This document shows, in pieces, positions 36,712 to 48,299 of a DNA stretch of 64,000 nucleotides; the first letter of the stretch is position 1, and each line of letters opens with the position of its first letter. The DNA is taken from the NCBI GenBank assembly GCA_024449915.1, contig JAMZAV010000799.1, forward strand, positions 62,001-126,000. The letters run 5' to 3'. The notes under the pieces were generated by a model. It had not been told where the DNA came from. It did no database searches and was given only the letters and a program-made list of their open reading frames with translations. The position numbers and the translations under genes are program-made. The stretch is from Sweltsa coloradensis (Eukaryota; Arthropoda; Insecta; Plecoptera; Chloroperlidae).

Positions 36712-37361
36712 TAAAGGGGCTAAAAACCCAAAAAAATATTTTTTATTACGTGATCTATAGCACAATACTTCACTTAAATGACCGTTTAAAAAATTATTTC
36801 TTGTAACTGTGATTTAACCCGAATTTTTTAATTTTTTTGATCCAGAAATTGGCGAAAATTGGTGTTTTGGAAAATTTCCTAAATCGGCTTTAACCTGCTT
36901 CTTTTTTGGTCCACATAGATACTAGAGCATAGTACCAATCTAAAATGCCCCTTTATAACATCGTGTCTTGAAACTGTGCCCAAATATACCCTCAAACACG
37001 CAAAAATATGCATTCCAAAATCACACCCCATCTTGGTAATCAGCATATTTTGACCGAACTACTTGCCCAAATTACAAAACAAAATATAGAGAATTTACAG
37101 AAAAGGCTGTCGAGTACGTCAATGATGGCCAATATTTTTTTGGATCAAAATAATCCAAGGTCACGGCGCATAAAGATCGTCCCCATGTTATTTCTTATGG
37201 GAGATTTTTGCCGTTGGGACCTAGCGCTAAAAATGTCATGTTTGACAACTTTTTGGGAGGTCATGGTGGCCCCAATAATTTTTCTGTTAATTGCTAAATT
37301 CATTACTAGTTAGCCTAAATGAAATATATTTTTTGAGTTTAGCGGTTAAATACCCCTTTAA
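36712..37361 (+). mobile_element. TTAAAGGGG-family MITE, copy 2
   Basis: Starts ttaaaggggctaaaaaccc and ends gcggttaaataccccttta then a. The ends are imperfect inverted repeats around ttaaagggg. The core contains cgtgtcttgaaactgtgccc and cacaccccatcttggtaatc. It is about 85-90% like copies 3 and 4 by eye. A 3-bp TTA or TAA target duplication, as in PIF/Harbinger elements, is possible but merges with the ends. Confidence 0.75.
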
Positions 37362-37803
37362 CAAATCTGTAATGAAAATAAAATACAACTTACCCGTAGG
37401 AACGTATATATTTAACGTCTATACTCTACAATACTATTCATTTATAAAAACTGATTTACAAATGATACATCACGCCAATAAAAATGTAGCCAAATGGTAA
37501 CTAATTGGTTCATTGTAGGCCATCGTCAAATTGTGTGCGTCAATGAAGGTGATGTTTTTTGTGTTGTTATTTATATATTATTATGTTACTAGATTTTGCA
37601 CTTCACGTTATTTTATAATTACATGATAACGTTCGGGATTTATTTTTCATTTTTATTTGAGCAAAAAATTTGAGAATCTGAGTGTTTAACGGGATGAACA
37701 GAATATTACTTTGCAAATATTCACAAAATAAAACTCCATCCAACAGTTGAATTGAAGTGTGCAATTGATTGAATAGAATGCAATACGATCAATCAATCAG
37801 AAA
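37362..37803. other. Non-coding, nothing recognised
   Basis: AT-rich; no motif seen before the satellite array. Confidence 0.4.
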
Positions 37804-38281
37804 TCGGGAGACCCGGGCTCGATACCCGGCTGAGTAGTCGGGAGACCCGGGCTCGATACCAGGCTGAGTAGTCGGGAGACCCGGGCTCGATACCAGGCTG
37901 AGTAGTCGGGAGACCCGGGCTCGATATCAGGCTGAGTAGTCGGGAGACCCGGGTTCGATACCAGGCTGAGTAGTCGGGAGACCCGGGTTCGATACCAGGC
38001 TGAGTAGTCGGGAGACCCGGGCTCGATATCAGGCTGAGTAGTCGGGAGACCCGGGCTCGATACCAGGCTGAGTAGTCGGGAGACCCGGGCTCGATACCAG
38101 GCTGAGTAGTCGGGACGACCCGAGCTCCATACCAGGCTCAGTAGTCGTGGACACCCGGGCGCTAGAACAAGCTGAGTAGTCGGGAGACCCGGGCTCGATA
38201 CCAGGCTGAGTAGTCGGGAGACCCGGGCTCGATATCAGGCTGAGTAGTCGGGAGACCCGGGTTCGATATCAGGCTGAGTAG
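37804..38281. repeat. 34-bp satellite array, ~14 copies
   Basis: Unit: cgggagacccgggctcgata then ccaggctgagtagt. The copies are contiguous with no spacers, mostly identical, with g(c/t)tcgat and ata(c/t)c variants. Two degenerate units lie near 38115-38170. The unit contains cccgggttcgata(c)cc, which looks like the T-arm and B box of a tRNA. Confidence 0.95.
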
Positions 38282-38529
38282 GATTTTTCAGTTCCTAGAT
38301 TGATTTCAATATAGACAACGACTACATAAAATAAAAATAAATTAATAATAATAATAATATATATAATATAAGAATAATAGTTTATCAGTTTTAAACATGA
38401 AGTTAGATTTAAATTTTAATGCTCTTGCAACATTTATATCTTCTTATACCACGCCAGTGTTAACACTTATAGCTCAAACTCTGAGACACGCACATTCACA
38501 TACATATTAAATAAAAAATAAAATAAAAT
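38282..38529. other. AT-rich spacer
   Basis: Includes a short (taa)n stretch near 38340. No gene seen. Confidence 0.4.
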
Positions 38530-38940
38530 TTTTTTATTTAGAGTCTCCCCACTCAGTTATATAACTGATTTTCAGTGGGGGACAGTAAATCAAAGCGACC
38601 AAGCCAACCCTGTAGGTCCCGACGCGACGAGTGAGCGATAACCAACCAAAGATCGATATTTTTAATAGGAAATAAAGCAATCAGTGGGTATGGACAGTGC
38701 GAACACCCGCGGATCAACGCCAGAATCAACAAGGCCGATTCAGAACAACTCTGAATTTATTATGTGCTTTGTTGCTATAGGACGGCTCCTAAGGCACCGT
38801 TTACAAACTCCTAAGACAAGATCTGATGGACTTAAGTCCAAATCAGAAGTTGAAAAACTTCTGACTTTGGCGGGAATCGAACCCTCGACCTCTGCATTGG
38901 AAGCAGATTCGCTAACCACAAGACCAACGAGCCACACATT
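38530..38940 (-). mobile_element. tRNA-derived SINE, best copy
   Basis: Read on the minus strand: a tRNA-like head (38933 down to 38863) with a perfect B box (ggttcgattcc) and a 5-bp anticodon stem (tctgc/gcaga) around a ttccaat loop; a body of about 250 bases; then cagggttggcttggtcgctt, gtcccccactgaaaatcag, ttatataactgagtgggg and agactctaaataaaaaaa. The 3' part can fold into a hairpin (cagttatataactg inside cccact...agtggg). Tail-only copies lie at 7946, 13414, 50783 and 56327. Length and layout fit a SINE moved by a LINE that recognises the tail. Confidence 0.78.
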
Positions 38941-39766
38941 GCATTGAAATATCCAATTGTAGTGTACACTGTACACACATTATAATTATACAGTATGTAA
39001 TGCACGTTCTTATGAACAAGGTTTATGATTTATTGAGGTCGTTAATTTATTATATTTTTACAGGTGACATATGTTTTCTGTTGCAAATAAAGATCTAATG
39101 ACATTCAAATAAAGTTGAGATGATGACTTAAATGCTGTTGGCTCTTATTTCAACGGCATCAATCTTATAAATTTGTTTTGTATTTTCTTCTTTTAAATAA
39201 ATAGCCGTGATCCCCTCACAACCATTTCTAGCCTTCTGCTTCATTGAACTTTAATAAATACTCTTCATAGATTACATAAGCTGGCGAAGTTTGCTGCAGA
39301 GACTACCACCCTAAATACATTTTCTTGACTTCATCTTAAGCTGGTGCACCTTGGTTTGAATTGCGTTACAATTTTGTTCCACTGCTTTGGTTAATTGACC
39401 TTGTAGTTAACCAATCCCTTACTGTAGTGGCGCTTATCAAAACATACCTCCGTATTGCCATTTAGAAAAGCTGTCCAGTAGATATTAAAGCCTAAAAGTT
39501 AATGTTAGTAATTTTCCCACGCCATCTCTCTGGTTACATGGCACAAGTTAACAACCACTCATTAGTTAATACTAGCTTTAAATTAAATGCATGATTAATC
39601 AGACAACATTGAGTATATTTGGTCTATCTCTTCATAGGTAGTTTGCTAAACGATTCCTTCGTGGGGTGAGGTTTTGTACGTTATTCAATGACGCTTTGCT
39701 GCCATTGCATCATTAAAGCTGATATTCCATTCATCAGTTAATAAAATGTGTGTTTTTGGGTTTCAG
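38941..39766. other. Presumed intron 5' of exon D
   Basis: No gene seen. The last bases (tgtttttgggtttcag) are the acceptor of exon D. Confidence 0.5.
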
Positions 39767-40422
39767 AACCGGGCAGTTGGGCCCTCCCCATCATATCTCT
39801 AGTCGTCGGTAACGCAGACAACTTCAATCAACCTTCATCAGCCAACTCTACAAAATGCCAGACGTGTCTCAAGTACTTTTGCAATGAGAAATATCTCGCG
39901 CAACACATTAAGATCTGTGCTAAGAATCTCAAATATAAATGCGAGTCATGTATGACTATGTTTAGGAGTAGAGACAAGTACAGAAACCATGTTAAATCTG
40001 AATGTATTCTGTGCCCGTCCTGTCCCACTTGCGGTTCATCTTTTGACAATGTGCCCGACCTGGAGAAACATGTTGTATCATGTGGTATCCACCAGAAGGT
40101 CGGGCGTATTCACGACCTAGAATTAAACAAACGAAACGAGAACAAACGAGGACAATCCTTCAAATGTGATAAATGTTTTGTTGTTTACGAACAGAAATCT
40201 TCTCTTGAAATGCATAAGAAAACCCAGTGTAAAAACGCGCTGCAATGCCTCAAGTGCGACCTTACGTTTGGAAATGTCTGCATCTTTAAGGATCATGTTG
40301 AGTTAGTGTGTGGACGGTACGCGTGCGGTCGGAAGAATTGTTTGTTTCGGTCAAAGAGACGTCGAGACGTGAAGAGACATTCGAAAACACGACACAATAA
40401 AAACAAGACGACGATATCGTGA
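39767..40422 (+). CDS. lola-like zinc-finger 3' exon D, six fingers
   Basis: About 217 full codons after the acceptor gggtttcag, in the common phase. Codon 4 is Trp, in P-G-S-W-A-L-P-I-I. Fingers: CQTC at residue 30 (H-x3-C), CESC (H-x4-C), CPTC (H-x3-C), CDKC (H-x4-C), CLKC (H-x4-C), and a final CGRKNC...H-x4-H finger. A charged linker (KLNKRNENKRG-like, about residues 120-135) splits the array into two blocks, unlike the even spacing in E, F and G. Expected role: a C-terminal DNA-binding module of a nuclear BTB factor, chosen by alternative splicing. It ends with a basic tail and tga at 40420-40422. A variant poly(A) signal attaaa lies at 40480-40485. No start codon or promoter was identified, as expected for a downstream exon. 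Confidence 0.8.
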
Positions 40423-42022
40423 AGTAACGTGGTAACTTGCTGCTAGGCATCTGCCTGTCTCTCACAAAGTTTCACTAGTATTAAAGTACCGCACACATTA
40501 GGTAAACCTACTGTGGTGAGTTATAAACACTTTTGTTAGCGGGATGGAGATAACAATAATATTGTAAACTAATTTGTCGGGTTGAGTGGTGATATCTAGG
40601 GCACGAAACTGTTTTGCACCGAGGTTACCTGGCTCAGCGTTTCTTCATCTTCATCTCCAACCTGCATCCGCCTCTCCTCCAGTTTACACAAACTTCCCAC
40701 AGCTTTACTTCCATCACCTGTGTCCACGATTTACCTGGCATATAAATGTGGATATTAAAGAAACAAATGCACCACTCAACACTACTAGGTTAAAAACAAC
40801 ATTATTGCCTCACGATACGCGTGAAATGGTGGCAGCATACCCGCTACCATCCTCGGAGGAAGCTCGCGTAGAGGATTGATTTATGTTGTACTTGATAAAG
40901 AACTGTTTTCTTAGGCTTGGCTGTCAGTTGCAAACACAAAGATATTAATATTAATTAGGATCTCATGATGATGAGCATTCTTAAGGTTTGCAAATGGATT
41001 TCTTAATTTAATTAACTGAACATGGTGGACGTAGAAGTGAAATAAACGTATACATTGTACTGCAATCGTCAAGATTATTCTACCAAAATGCTGTGTGTGT
41101 GTGTAAAAAAAAATGTGTGTATTACAAAGTAAGCAAACCTGCCAAGCGACAAATTCCTCTATACGTAACTGTCTAAGGTCTAGGTATAGCAATCAGTATT
41201 GCCGGTGACTGATATCAAACCGATCTCGTGTAACGCATGAGCGACCTCTCTCGGTCTGCGTTACATAATTTTGTCTTTCCTTGTCTATTGTTAGGTTAGT
41301 GTTTGGTTGATTTGTGTCTAAGTGGTTATTTTCTTATTGTAACACGCGTTCATAAAATGTTAAATCGGGTGGTTTCCCGTATTTTCCCTTGTAGACTAAT
41401 GTAAAATGCATATCATAAGTTATCAACCATTCATCTCAGTATGACCGACTACCGTGCGACTACGACAAATTTAAAGCTGCTTAATTTTATATTTTGTTGC
41501 AATGTTATCTATATTCTGTAAACAAACATAGGATATTGTTTGTGATTTTTTTTGTGTTTGTGACCGGCTTGTAGAGAAATGCGGAAATTAATACAGTTTT
41601 GTTTATATTGACTGCCTCAATGTATTTCTAGATTGTGTATTATGTTAAATGAATAAGTAAATATTTATTTAAACAATCAATCATATAAATAATTGTTGTA
41701 TGTTCTTGGTGTATGTATGTTGGTGTGTAACTGTTTCTATTAATAATTTGGTATAATTTGTATTCCAACTTTCCATTTCAACTTAATTAATTTTATCAGT
41801 TTTCAGTAAAAGCTGATTATGATGTTGTAACTGCAAATAAATAAAATGTACTTTGTGTAATAGCTTTATATGACTTATTTCTTTTAAATATAGCTCGGTA
41901 AAAACTCGTTTGCTTGATTTAAATATTTCTTGTAATAGTTGTAAATGTTTTTAAGTTGAGACATGTCTTGACGGACATAATCGTTTACTTTCTCTGGCTA
42001 CCTTAACATAGTAACCTTTTCC
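40423..42022. other. 3' UTR of exon D and intergenic/intron sequence
   Basis: The first ~80 bases are probably 3' UTR. The rest is AT-rich. A 97-codon plus-strand frame at 40586-40879 is of ordinary composition with no motif and no splice support. aataaa sequences near 41840 are not tied to any exon. Confidence 0.45.
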
Positions 42023-42262
42023 TGGCTAGATGCTACACTTATTTTGGAGCGACGATTTTTAAAATATCGTTTCTACTCATCATTTCCTTCCACCTCCTTA
42101 TAAGGAAAAACAATTTTCTAAAATATCGTTTAATCTGCGATATTTTTCAAAAGGGTACAAATAAGAGTGTTGTAACTTCGAACGAAAACATCGTACATCA
42201 GTGATGCGTAAGAACGATATTAAAAATATCGTCGTTAAAAATTAAGTGTAGCACCTAGCTCA
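42023..42262. mobile_element. Short MITE, ~240 bp
   Basis: Imperfect terminal inverted repeats of about 45 bases: ggctagatgctacacttatt followed by gacgatttttaaaatatcg, against cgatattaaaaatatcgtcg then ttaagtgtagcacctagct. No coding capacity. Confidence 0.7.
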
Positions 42263-42979
42263 TGTTGACACTTTTGTACCAAATTTTGCATATTATAATG
42301 ACTGACAAAATACATTTTTCTACTATCAAGATCCTCATTTATTTAGTTAAGATTTAAATCATCTTCCTTTGACTTTTAAAATATCGGTTTGAGGGCGATA
42401 CAAGAATAAAACAAATAGGTCGGAAATTGACTTCACTTTCATTCTGAATGCAGAGTTCTCGAAAACAATCTGCTTTTCGCAGTGTGATAAAATTAATAAT
42501 TGTAGTAATGATCAAATTACATTTTCACATTTTTTCGTACGGGAAGATGTATAATTATTTAACTTAGTCATTATTTTTTTACTTGACTGAACTTTGACCA
42601 GGGTACTTCAGATTCGATTTGATTATTCGGGTTGCACTCGTGAATGCCCTAGTTGCAACCGTATAACCTTTCACAGTGTTCTGCGACGCGTATTATTCCT
42701 TCAGAGATGTATGTAACGTTTAACAGAAATGCATGAAATACCACGAATAAGCCTTACGCACTCGAAGACTTATAAGAGACCTAAAAATGATGCCAGGCCA
42801 TAATGTACCCTTTACATTTGCGCCCTGTAAATAGATTGAGCTCTTGACTGCATCCAAGCCACAAGCTTGTCGCATTAAATTTGCTAATATTATTTGTCCT
42901 CTTTATAAAGAAAAGGTTCGGTACTGCTTTCTGAGTTATCAAAACTTGGAGTTAATTTATAGGTTAAATGGAAAGAACA
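42263..42979. other. Non-coding, nothing recognised
   Basis: AT-rich, no motif seen. Confidence 0.4.
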
Positions 42980-43445
42980 GTGGGGAGAATCGGGTTGTGC
43001 ATGTCGAGTTTGGAGAAAGGTAGTGTATTACGCTTGGGTTTGCACATCATGTAAACCAGCCAAAAATATATCTCAGATGGTCAATATGGCTGTGTACCAG
43101 AAACAAAAATTGATAAAAAAAACATTCTATGAGAAGAGGTGTAACAAACACAGAACATTGTTTAATGTCACCTTAGACAGATGCAATAAAACTGTTGATC
43201 TAGTGATGGTATTATCAGACAGAAACTCATCCAAATGGCTGAATACTGTATACTTTGGTACAGCGTTTAAATTAATTGAATCACACTTAAACATCCACTT
43301 TCAAATTACCAAAACAACCAGCAATGTTGTACTAAATGAATAAGTTTATTTTTCTAACCATAGCAGATTTGTATGTGGAGTGCCTCAAGGATCCATTCTT
43401 GGCCCTCTTTCTTAATTATTTTTGTAAAATCACAGAATTTGTTAA
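42980..43445 (+). mobile_element. Non-LTR retrotransposon fragment
   Basis: In one frame a 107-codon stretch (43023-43343) ends at a stop. The same frame then continues to the reverse transcriptase box GVPQGSILGPL (43377-43409), followed by a stop at 43413. That box is diagnostic of LINE reverse transcriptases. The upstream part is not confidently assigned. It is a truncated relic between exons D and E. Confidence 0.65.
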
Positions 43446-43631
43446 AATTGGAAACTTTTTTCTGGCGAATCCGCAATAACATTTAGTAATCTATGACTCT
43501 TAATTGCATATCAATCAGATTGTAACTGAATGCAAATAAAGCTTTAGAATAGAGTATGGGAAATAGGTATCGCTCAACCTTAAGGATTGATTGAACTCGG
43601 CTAACGCTGGAATGTGTGTGTATTGTTTCAG

Positions 43632-44293
43632 AGCTGGAAGTGTGGCCTCTGGGCGCCATGAGCTGCGTCGCTGTCGAGCACATGGTGGAGGCGACCGACG
43701 AATCCCGCTGCTTGTTCTGCACCGTGGACTTCAACACCGAGGAAGATTTAATACTACACCTCAAATATTGTAAACAGATGCCCAAACTGAAATGTGACGT
43801 CTGTAATGAGTCGTTCAAAAGTAATCTTTCCTACAGCGACCATGTCAACTTTGAGTGTGGAAAAGTCGTCCGGTGTCCTCGTTGTAACATCACCTTCAAG
43901 CTAAAGCGTAGCTTGCGGTACCACGTGAAGTACGAATGCGGCATCCTCATTCGCTGCCACAATTGCAATAAAAACTTTAAGTACATGCGTGATTATAATC
44001 GTCACATTACACATGAGTGTGGAAAGATATTACAATGTCAGAAATGTAATCAGATTTTCAAGTTTAAGAATGCGTATGATACTCATGTGAAACACGAGTG
44101 TGGGAAAGTACTCAAATGTCCCGAATGTAATTCAGTATTCACACTGAAGAAAACTTTGGAGAAACATATAAAGTTTGAATGTGGGAAAGATCCTCGTTTT
44201 GCCTGTGAACTGTGTTCATATCGGGCGAAACGGAAGGACCACCTTCAGAAGCATATGAGGGTGCATCACAAGTACGATCCTATTCGACAATGA
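43632..44293 (+). CDS. lola-like zinc-finger 3' exon E, seven fingers
   Basis: 219 full codons after the acceptor tattgtttcag, common phase, Trp at codon 4 (L-E-V-W-P-L-G). Finger first-Cys positions are residues 26, 54, 81, 108, 135, 162 and 191. Finger 1 is CX2CX12HX3C. Fingers 2-6 are CX2CX12HX4C, in strict 27-residue steps with the linker GKxxx (GILIR in one case) between the fourth ligand and the next Cys. Finger 7 (CELCSYRAKRKDHLQKH) is CCHH, preceded by the ECGKDPRF type of linker that is typical of lola exons. This is the longest and cleanest array here. It has no ATG suitable as an independent start. The stop is at 44291-44293, with a poly(A) signal 43 bases later. Expected to act in the nucleus as a sequence-specific DNA-binding tail. 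Confidence 0.85.
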
Positions 44294-44335
44294 TACACAT
44301 TTATACAATTCACATACTGCTCTGTTAATACACCA

Positions 44336-44341
44336 AATAAA
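44336..44341 (+). terminator. Poly(A) signal of exon E
   Basis: aataaa 43 bases after the stop codon; a t/g-rich stretch is not evident directly after it, so the cleavage site is unplaced. Confidence 0.65.
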
Positions 44342-45446
44342 TTGCAACAAACACTTATGAAAATAAACATACTCAATACTTTAATAGATTTCGAACAACT
44401 TATACACAGAAATGAAATATAATCACGTTATAACGTTCATATTTCCATATTTATTCTAAACAAGTATCCTTGTATATATACAAATTTTTAATATTCTACT
44501 TTTTATAGTATTCCTCAATTCACATTATTCTTATTTTATTTCGCAACAATATAGCTTATATTGGCAAAATTTAAATACATGATTATACATTTCTGTAGCT
44601 TGTCCATGATATATTACTCCACTATACCCACCGACATACAGGAACCGTATTCAATCAAGAAACTCCTCTGCACTTTTCTTAGTATTTTCTAGACTCGATT
44701 TAATTTATGAACCACTTGCAAAAAATAATACCTCGAACATTCCTAATAGTATTGTTATCAAGCACATTGCCTTAGTAGTTGTAACAAAATTGTAATGAAT
44801 GTTGTGAAAAAATTTTAGTTTAATAAAATATGTTCGTTGATGTTTTGATTTGTGTCTTGTTATTTCGTCAATTTTTACCAGACAAAATATGCAAACCACT
44901 CTCCGGAAAGCGGGCAAGTAGCAACATGTCATTCGATTCATAAAACTCAAAAGAAAAATAGTTTATATGTTGCTAATTATCTAGAGGCAGCGTTTTGGCG
45001 TCCCGACGCTGTAAAATTGGCCGACGTCAATTTTTCGAGCTCGCACATCAGAAGAAGAGATTAAAAATAATGTAAAAAGTATTATCCGACCGCACTGAAA
45101 CTATTGTCATTCTCTTCAGAACTAATGTGGCAAAAAGATCTTATAAAGTTATTAGCATGTTTTTTATTATTTATTTTTATTTTTTATAGTTTCACAAATT
45201 TTACTGTCGTAGATACGTAAATAATACATACAACATAGCAAATTGTGCAAAAAATAATATAACATACAAAAATAAATCTAACAAGTATATAATCAAAAAA
45301 CCCACTAAGCCTGAAATAGCTGGGTGAATGTTTAATACCAAATAGACGTTTTTTTTTTTTTTTTACACATTGCAGTAGTTTAGTTTCACACTAGAACCAC
45401 ACATTCCATTTTTTTTAAAGATAAATACGATTTGCTTACGCAATAC
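44342..45446. other. Non-coding between exon E and a MITE
   Basis: AT-rich with a t-run near 45349-45364. Chance frames only. Confidence 0.45.
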
Positions 45447-46072
45447 TAAAGGGGCTAAAACCCCAAAAAATATTTTTTACCACATGATCTATAGCACAAT
45501 ACTACACTAAAATGACAGTTCAAAAAATTTCATCTTGCAACTGTGATTTAACACGAATTTTTAAATTTTTTGTGGTCCAAAAATTTGCGAAAATTGGTGT
45601 TTTGGGAATTTTTTCAAATTGGCTTTAACCTGCTTCTTTTTACCAATTTAAAATGCCCATTTTATAACATCGTGTCTTGAAACTGTGCCCAAATATACCC
45701 TCAAACACGCAAAAATATGCATTCCAAAATCACACCCCATCTTGGTAATCAGCATATTTTGACCAAACTACTTACCCAAATTACAAAAAAAAAATAGAGA
45801 GAATTTACAAAAAAGGCGGAAGAGTACGTCAATAATGGCCAATATTTTTTGGATCAAAATCCACCAAGGTCACGGGGCATAAAGATCGTCCCCATGTTAT
45901 TTCTTATGGAAGATTTTTGCCAATGGGACCTAGCTCTAAAAATTGACTATTTGACCATTTTTTGGGAGGTCATGGAGGCTCCAATAATATTTCTGTTAAT
46001 TGCTAAATTCATTACTAATTAGCCTGAATGAAATATATGTTTTGAGTCTAGCGGTTAAATATACCCCGTTAA
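45447..46072 (+). mobile_element. TTAAAGGGG-family MITE, copy 3
   Basis: Starts taaaggggctaaaacccc and ends gcggttaaatataccccgtt then aa. It lacks about 40 bases present in copies 2 and 4 (the part with gtccacatagatactagagc). Confidence 0.75.
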
Positions 46073-46134
46073 CAAAATGGCTATCTTGGAATTGGCAAAA
46101 AAATATCCTTCAATAGAATGGTGCAATGCTCTAG

Positions 46135-46978
46135 CCAAGTTATTAGACGAGTGAGCGAAGCGAATGAGGATTTTGTAACGCTACTCGATCGGGCCTTGTC
46201 GTGATTAATTCTGTTTGTCTGTTTATCTGTTTATCTGTTTGTCTGTTTGTCCGGGCTCATACGGCCAAACGGCCAAATAGATCGAGCTGAAATTTTAAAC
46301 AGACATCCGCGACCAGGTAACTTAGAACTGCTAACAAAATGAGAGCAATCCATTTCGATTTAAACCCACAAGAAATAATAAGTTGAAAAATATGCTTGAA
46401 ATGTGTCGATTTCAATTTATCAACAATGCTTTTTCTTGAAGAAGTCATTTTTATCTAATAATTTTTGGTAGGCAGTGATTACATGCATAGCAGTGATCAA
46501 GGTATATCGAATATGGAACGACCACCTTGCAATCTTTACTCGTTACGTACTGGCTATGTTTTCCATAGTATTGTATGCATTTCAAAACATGTTTTATAAA
46601 TTTTTAATACAATCCAGAAATAAAAAAATCTTTTCCGACCGGGGGTTTGAACCCAGGTCTCCCACATTTTGGAAATAATGGCGCCTTAGCCAACTAGACT
46701 AAGGAAACACCAAATTCGTTGTTAGACGAGTGAGCTAGTCATGTGTTGAGTACCCGGGAACATTTGCATTTAAAATTGATAATTATATTGGTATAAATAA
46801 TAGGGGTTTTAAGTGTAGTTGGTATAAGGGCGCATCAACTGTTCGGCCATAATGCTCCACTCTAGCCTATGATAGACTAGGGGGCCTAAGATATGTGGAA
46901 GAAAAGGAATGTTATACCGGGAACTCAACACATGGCTTGCTCACTCGTCTAACAACGACTTTGGCGTTTTCCTTGTTT
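46135..46978. mobile_element. GAGTGAGCG-family composite element, copy 2
   Basis: Same order as 23975-24960: left end with gacgagtgagcgaagcgaa, a (GTTT)-rich piece, gagctgaaattttaaacaga, a minus-strand tRNA-like module (about 46628-46703; B box ggttcaaaccc), then inverted arms (46697-46760 and about 46918-46976). About 150 bases shorter than copy 1. Confidence 0.7.
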
Positions 46979-48130
46979 TAGTTAAGAATATAAGCAAAAC
47001 CTGACGGGGTTTAGTGATAAGAGACGTGAAATCTTGACCACACACGTAAGACGATGAGTAGAAAACTGTGGCAACGGAGGCCAGAGAGATTCGAAACGAT
47101 GTATGGGTGGTTGAGGTAGAAATTTAGGGGATACATGATGTTTTGATGTATATTATGTGTTATTGTTGTTGTCATTGTTTAATATTTGCTGGGTTGAAAA
47201 AAAAAATCTTAAATACAGCATTCAAAATTATGTTGTTCAAAAATAAGGTCAACAACCCCTAATTTGGTAATAATATTGATATATGACCAATATTGAAGGT
47301 AATTTTACAACAGTGTTCAATATAATTGTGTGACTACTCAATTTAAAGCTGAGATGGAGTACAGTACAATCAAATTCAATTTTAACATGTCACATTGACG
47401 TTGTGACCGTTATCTTATTGTATTTGACCTTGACAAGCATTCCAGACATGACTGTGTAGTGTGTAGGCTACTTTTTTGTACTTTAAAGTCCTTTTTTACA
47501 GCACTGAAATATAAATATTAGCGTTGTTAAACGATTATCGATTATTGAGCGAGATACCCTCAAAACGATTTGATATCGAGCCATCGCCAATAATATTTAC
47601 CTAGTGTGTTGCAATAACAAGGTACTGTAGGGTAAACATACTCGAAATTTATGTTTTATGATAAATTTTGGAACTATAAGAAAGTGTAAATCAATTACAC
47701 CTGCGGGAATATTTCCCGGTCAATGAAATCGAGATATAAGAAAGTGAGTGAAATAATGATATTATAATTCTTTTAGCTCGATTCGTCTTGAGGGACCTGA
47801 ATAAGGAAAAACTACAAATTCTGATTAATCGATTATCAACCCATGTCCATGTTTTAAAAATTATTTTAAATCAATCAATCAGGACTCTGTATCGATCGGG
47901 TGTGGCTGGTCGTATTGCATTACTAAAAAATATACTAACGACTTGTAATCATAGATTTGATAATTTTATTTCACATTTGTACCTAACCCATGGTAGATAT
48001 AATACCAATATTAAGCTATGAATTATTTAAGATGTGAGAATGTTAAATAGGACATGTGCGGGAGATTGATTTGTTTTATTTTTATAATGCATCATAAGGG
48101 TGCTCCTGATGGAGAAAAGTGAAATGCGTA
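46979..48130. other. Presumed intron 5' of exon F
   Basis: A 77-codon frame at 47788-48021 is the longest. It shows no domain and lacks splice or poly(A) support, so it is not called. No repeat recognised. Confidence 0.45.
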
Positions 48131-48228
48131 TGTGTATCTTGTAATGATGGGTGTTTTCTCTTTGTGTTGCAGTGTAATGGCCTGGCCTCTCCCTGTTATA
48201 AGTGCAGTTCATACAATGCCAGCAGTCT
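48131..48228 (+). repeat. Upstream copy of exon F acceptor (decoy)
   Basis: About 97 bases (cttgtaatgatg(g/a)gtgtt onward, ttgcag, then the start of the W-P-L-P coding part up to agtct) are repeated 127 bp downstream at 48258-48356 with about five differences. The acceptor AG here is 48171-48172. A missing g makes the first full codon after it taa (tg|taa), so splicing to it in the common phase would stop translation at once. Confidence 0.92.
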
Positions 48229-48299
48229 AAATGTGAAATGTATGTGTGTTATTTGTATGTGTACCTTGTAATGATGAGTGTTTTCTCTTTGTGTTGCAG

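Noticed and set aside
37804..38281. Possible CRISPR array
   Set aside because: The 34-bp units are contiguous with no unique spacers, and the context is a eukaryotic genome; it is a tandem satellite.
38863..38933. Functional tRNA gene (minus strand, CCA-like anticodon)
   Set aside because: The anticodon stem and B box are good, but the acceptor and T stems do not pair, and the sequence continues into a SINE body; treated as a SINE head.
40586..40879. 97-codon frame after exon D
   Set aside because: No homology signal, no splice or poly(A) support; could be chance in a slightly less AT-rich stretch.
47788..48021. 77-codon frame upstream of exon F as an additional exon
   Set aside because: Starts in AT-rich sequence without a plausible acceptor in the shared phase and encodes no zinc ligands; kept as unassigned sequence.
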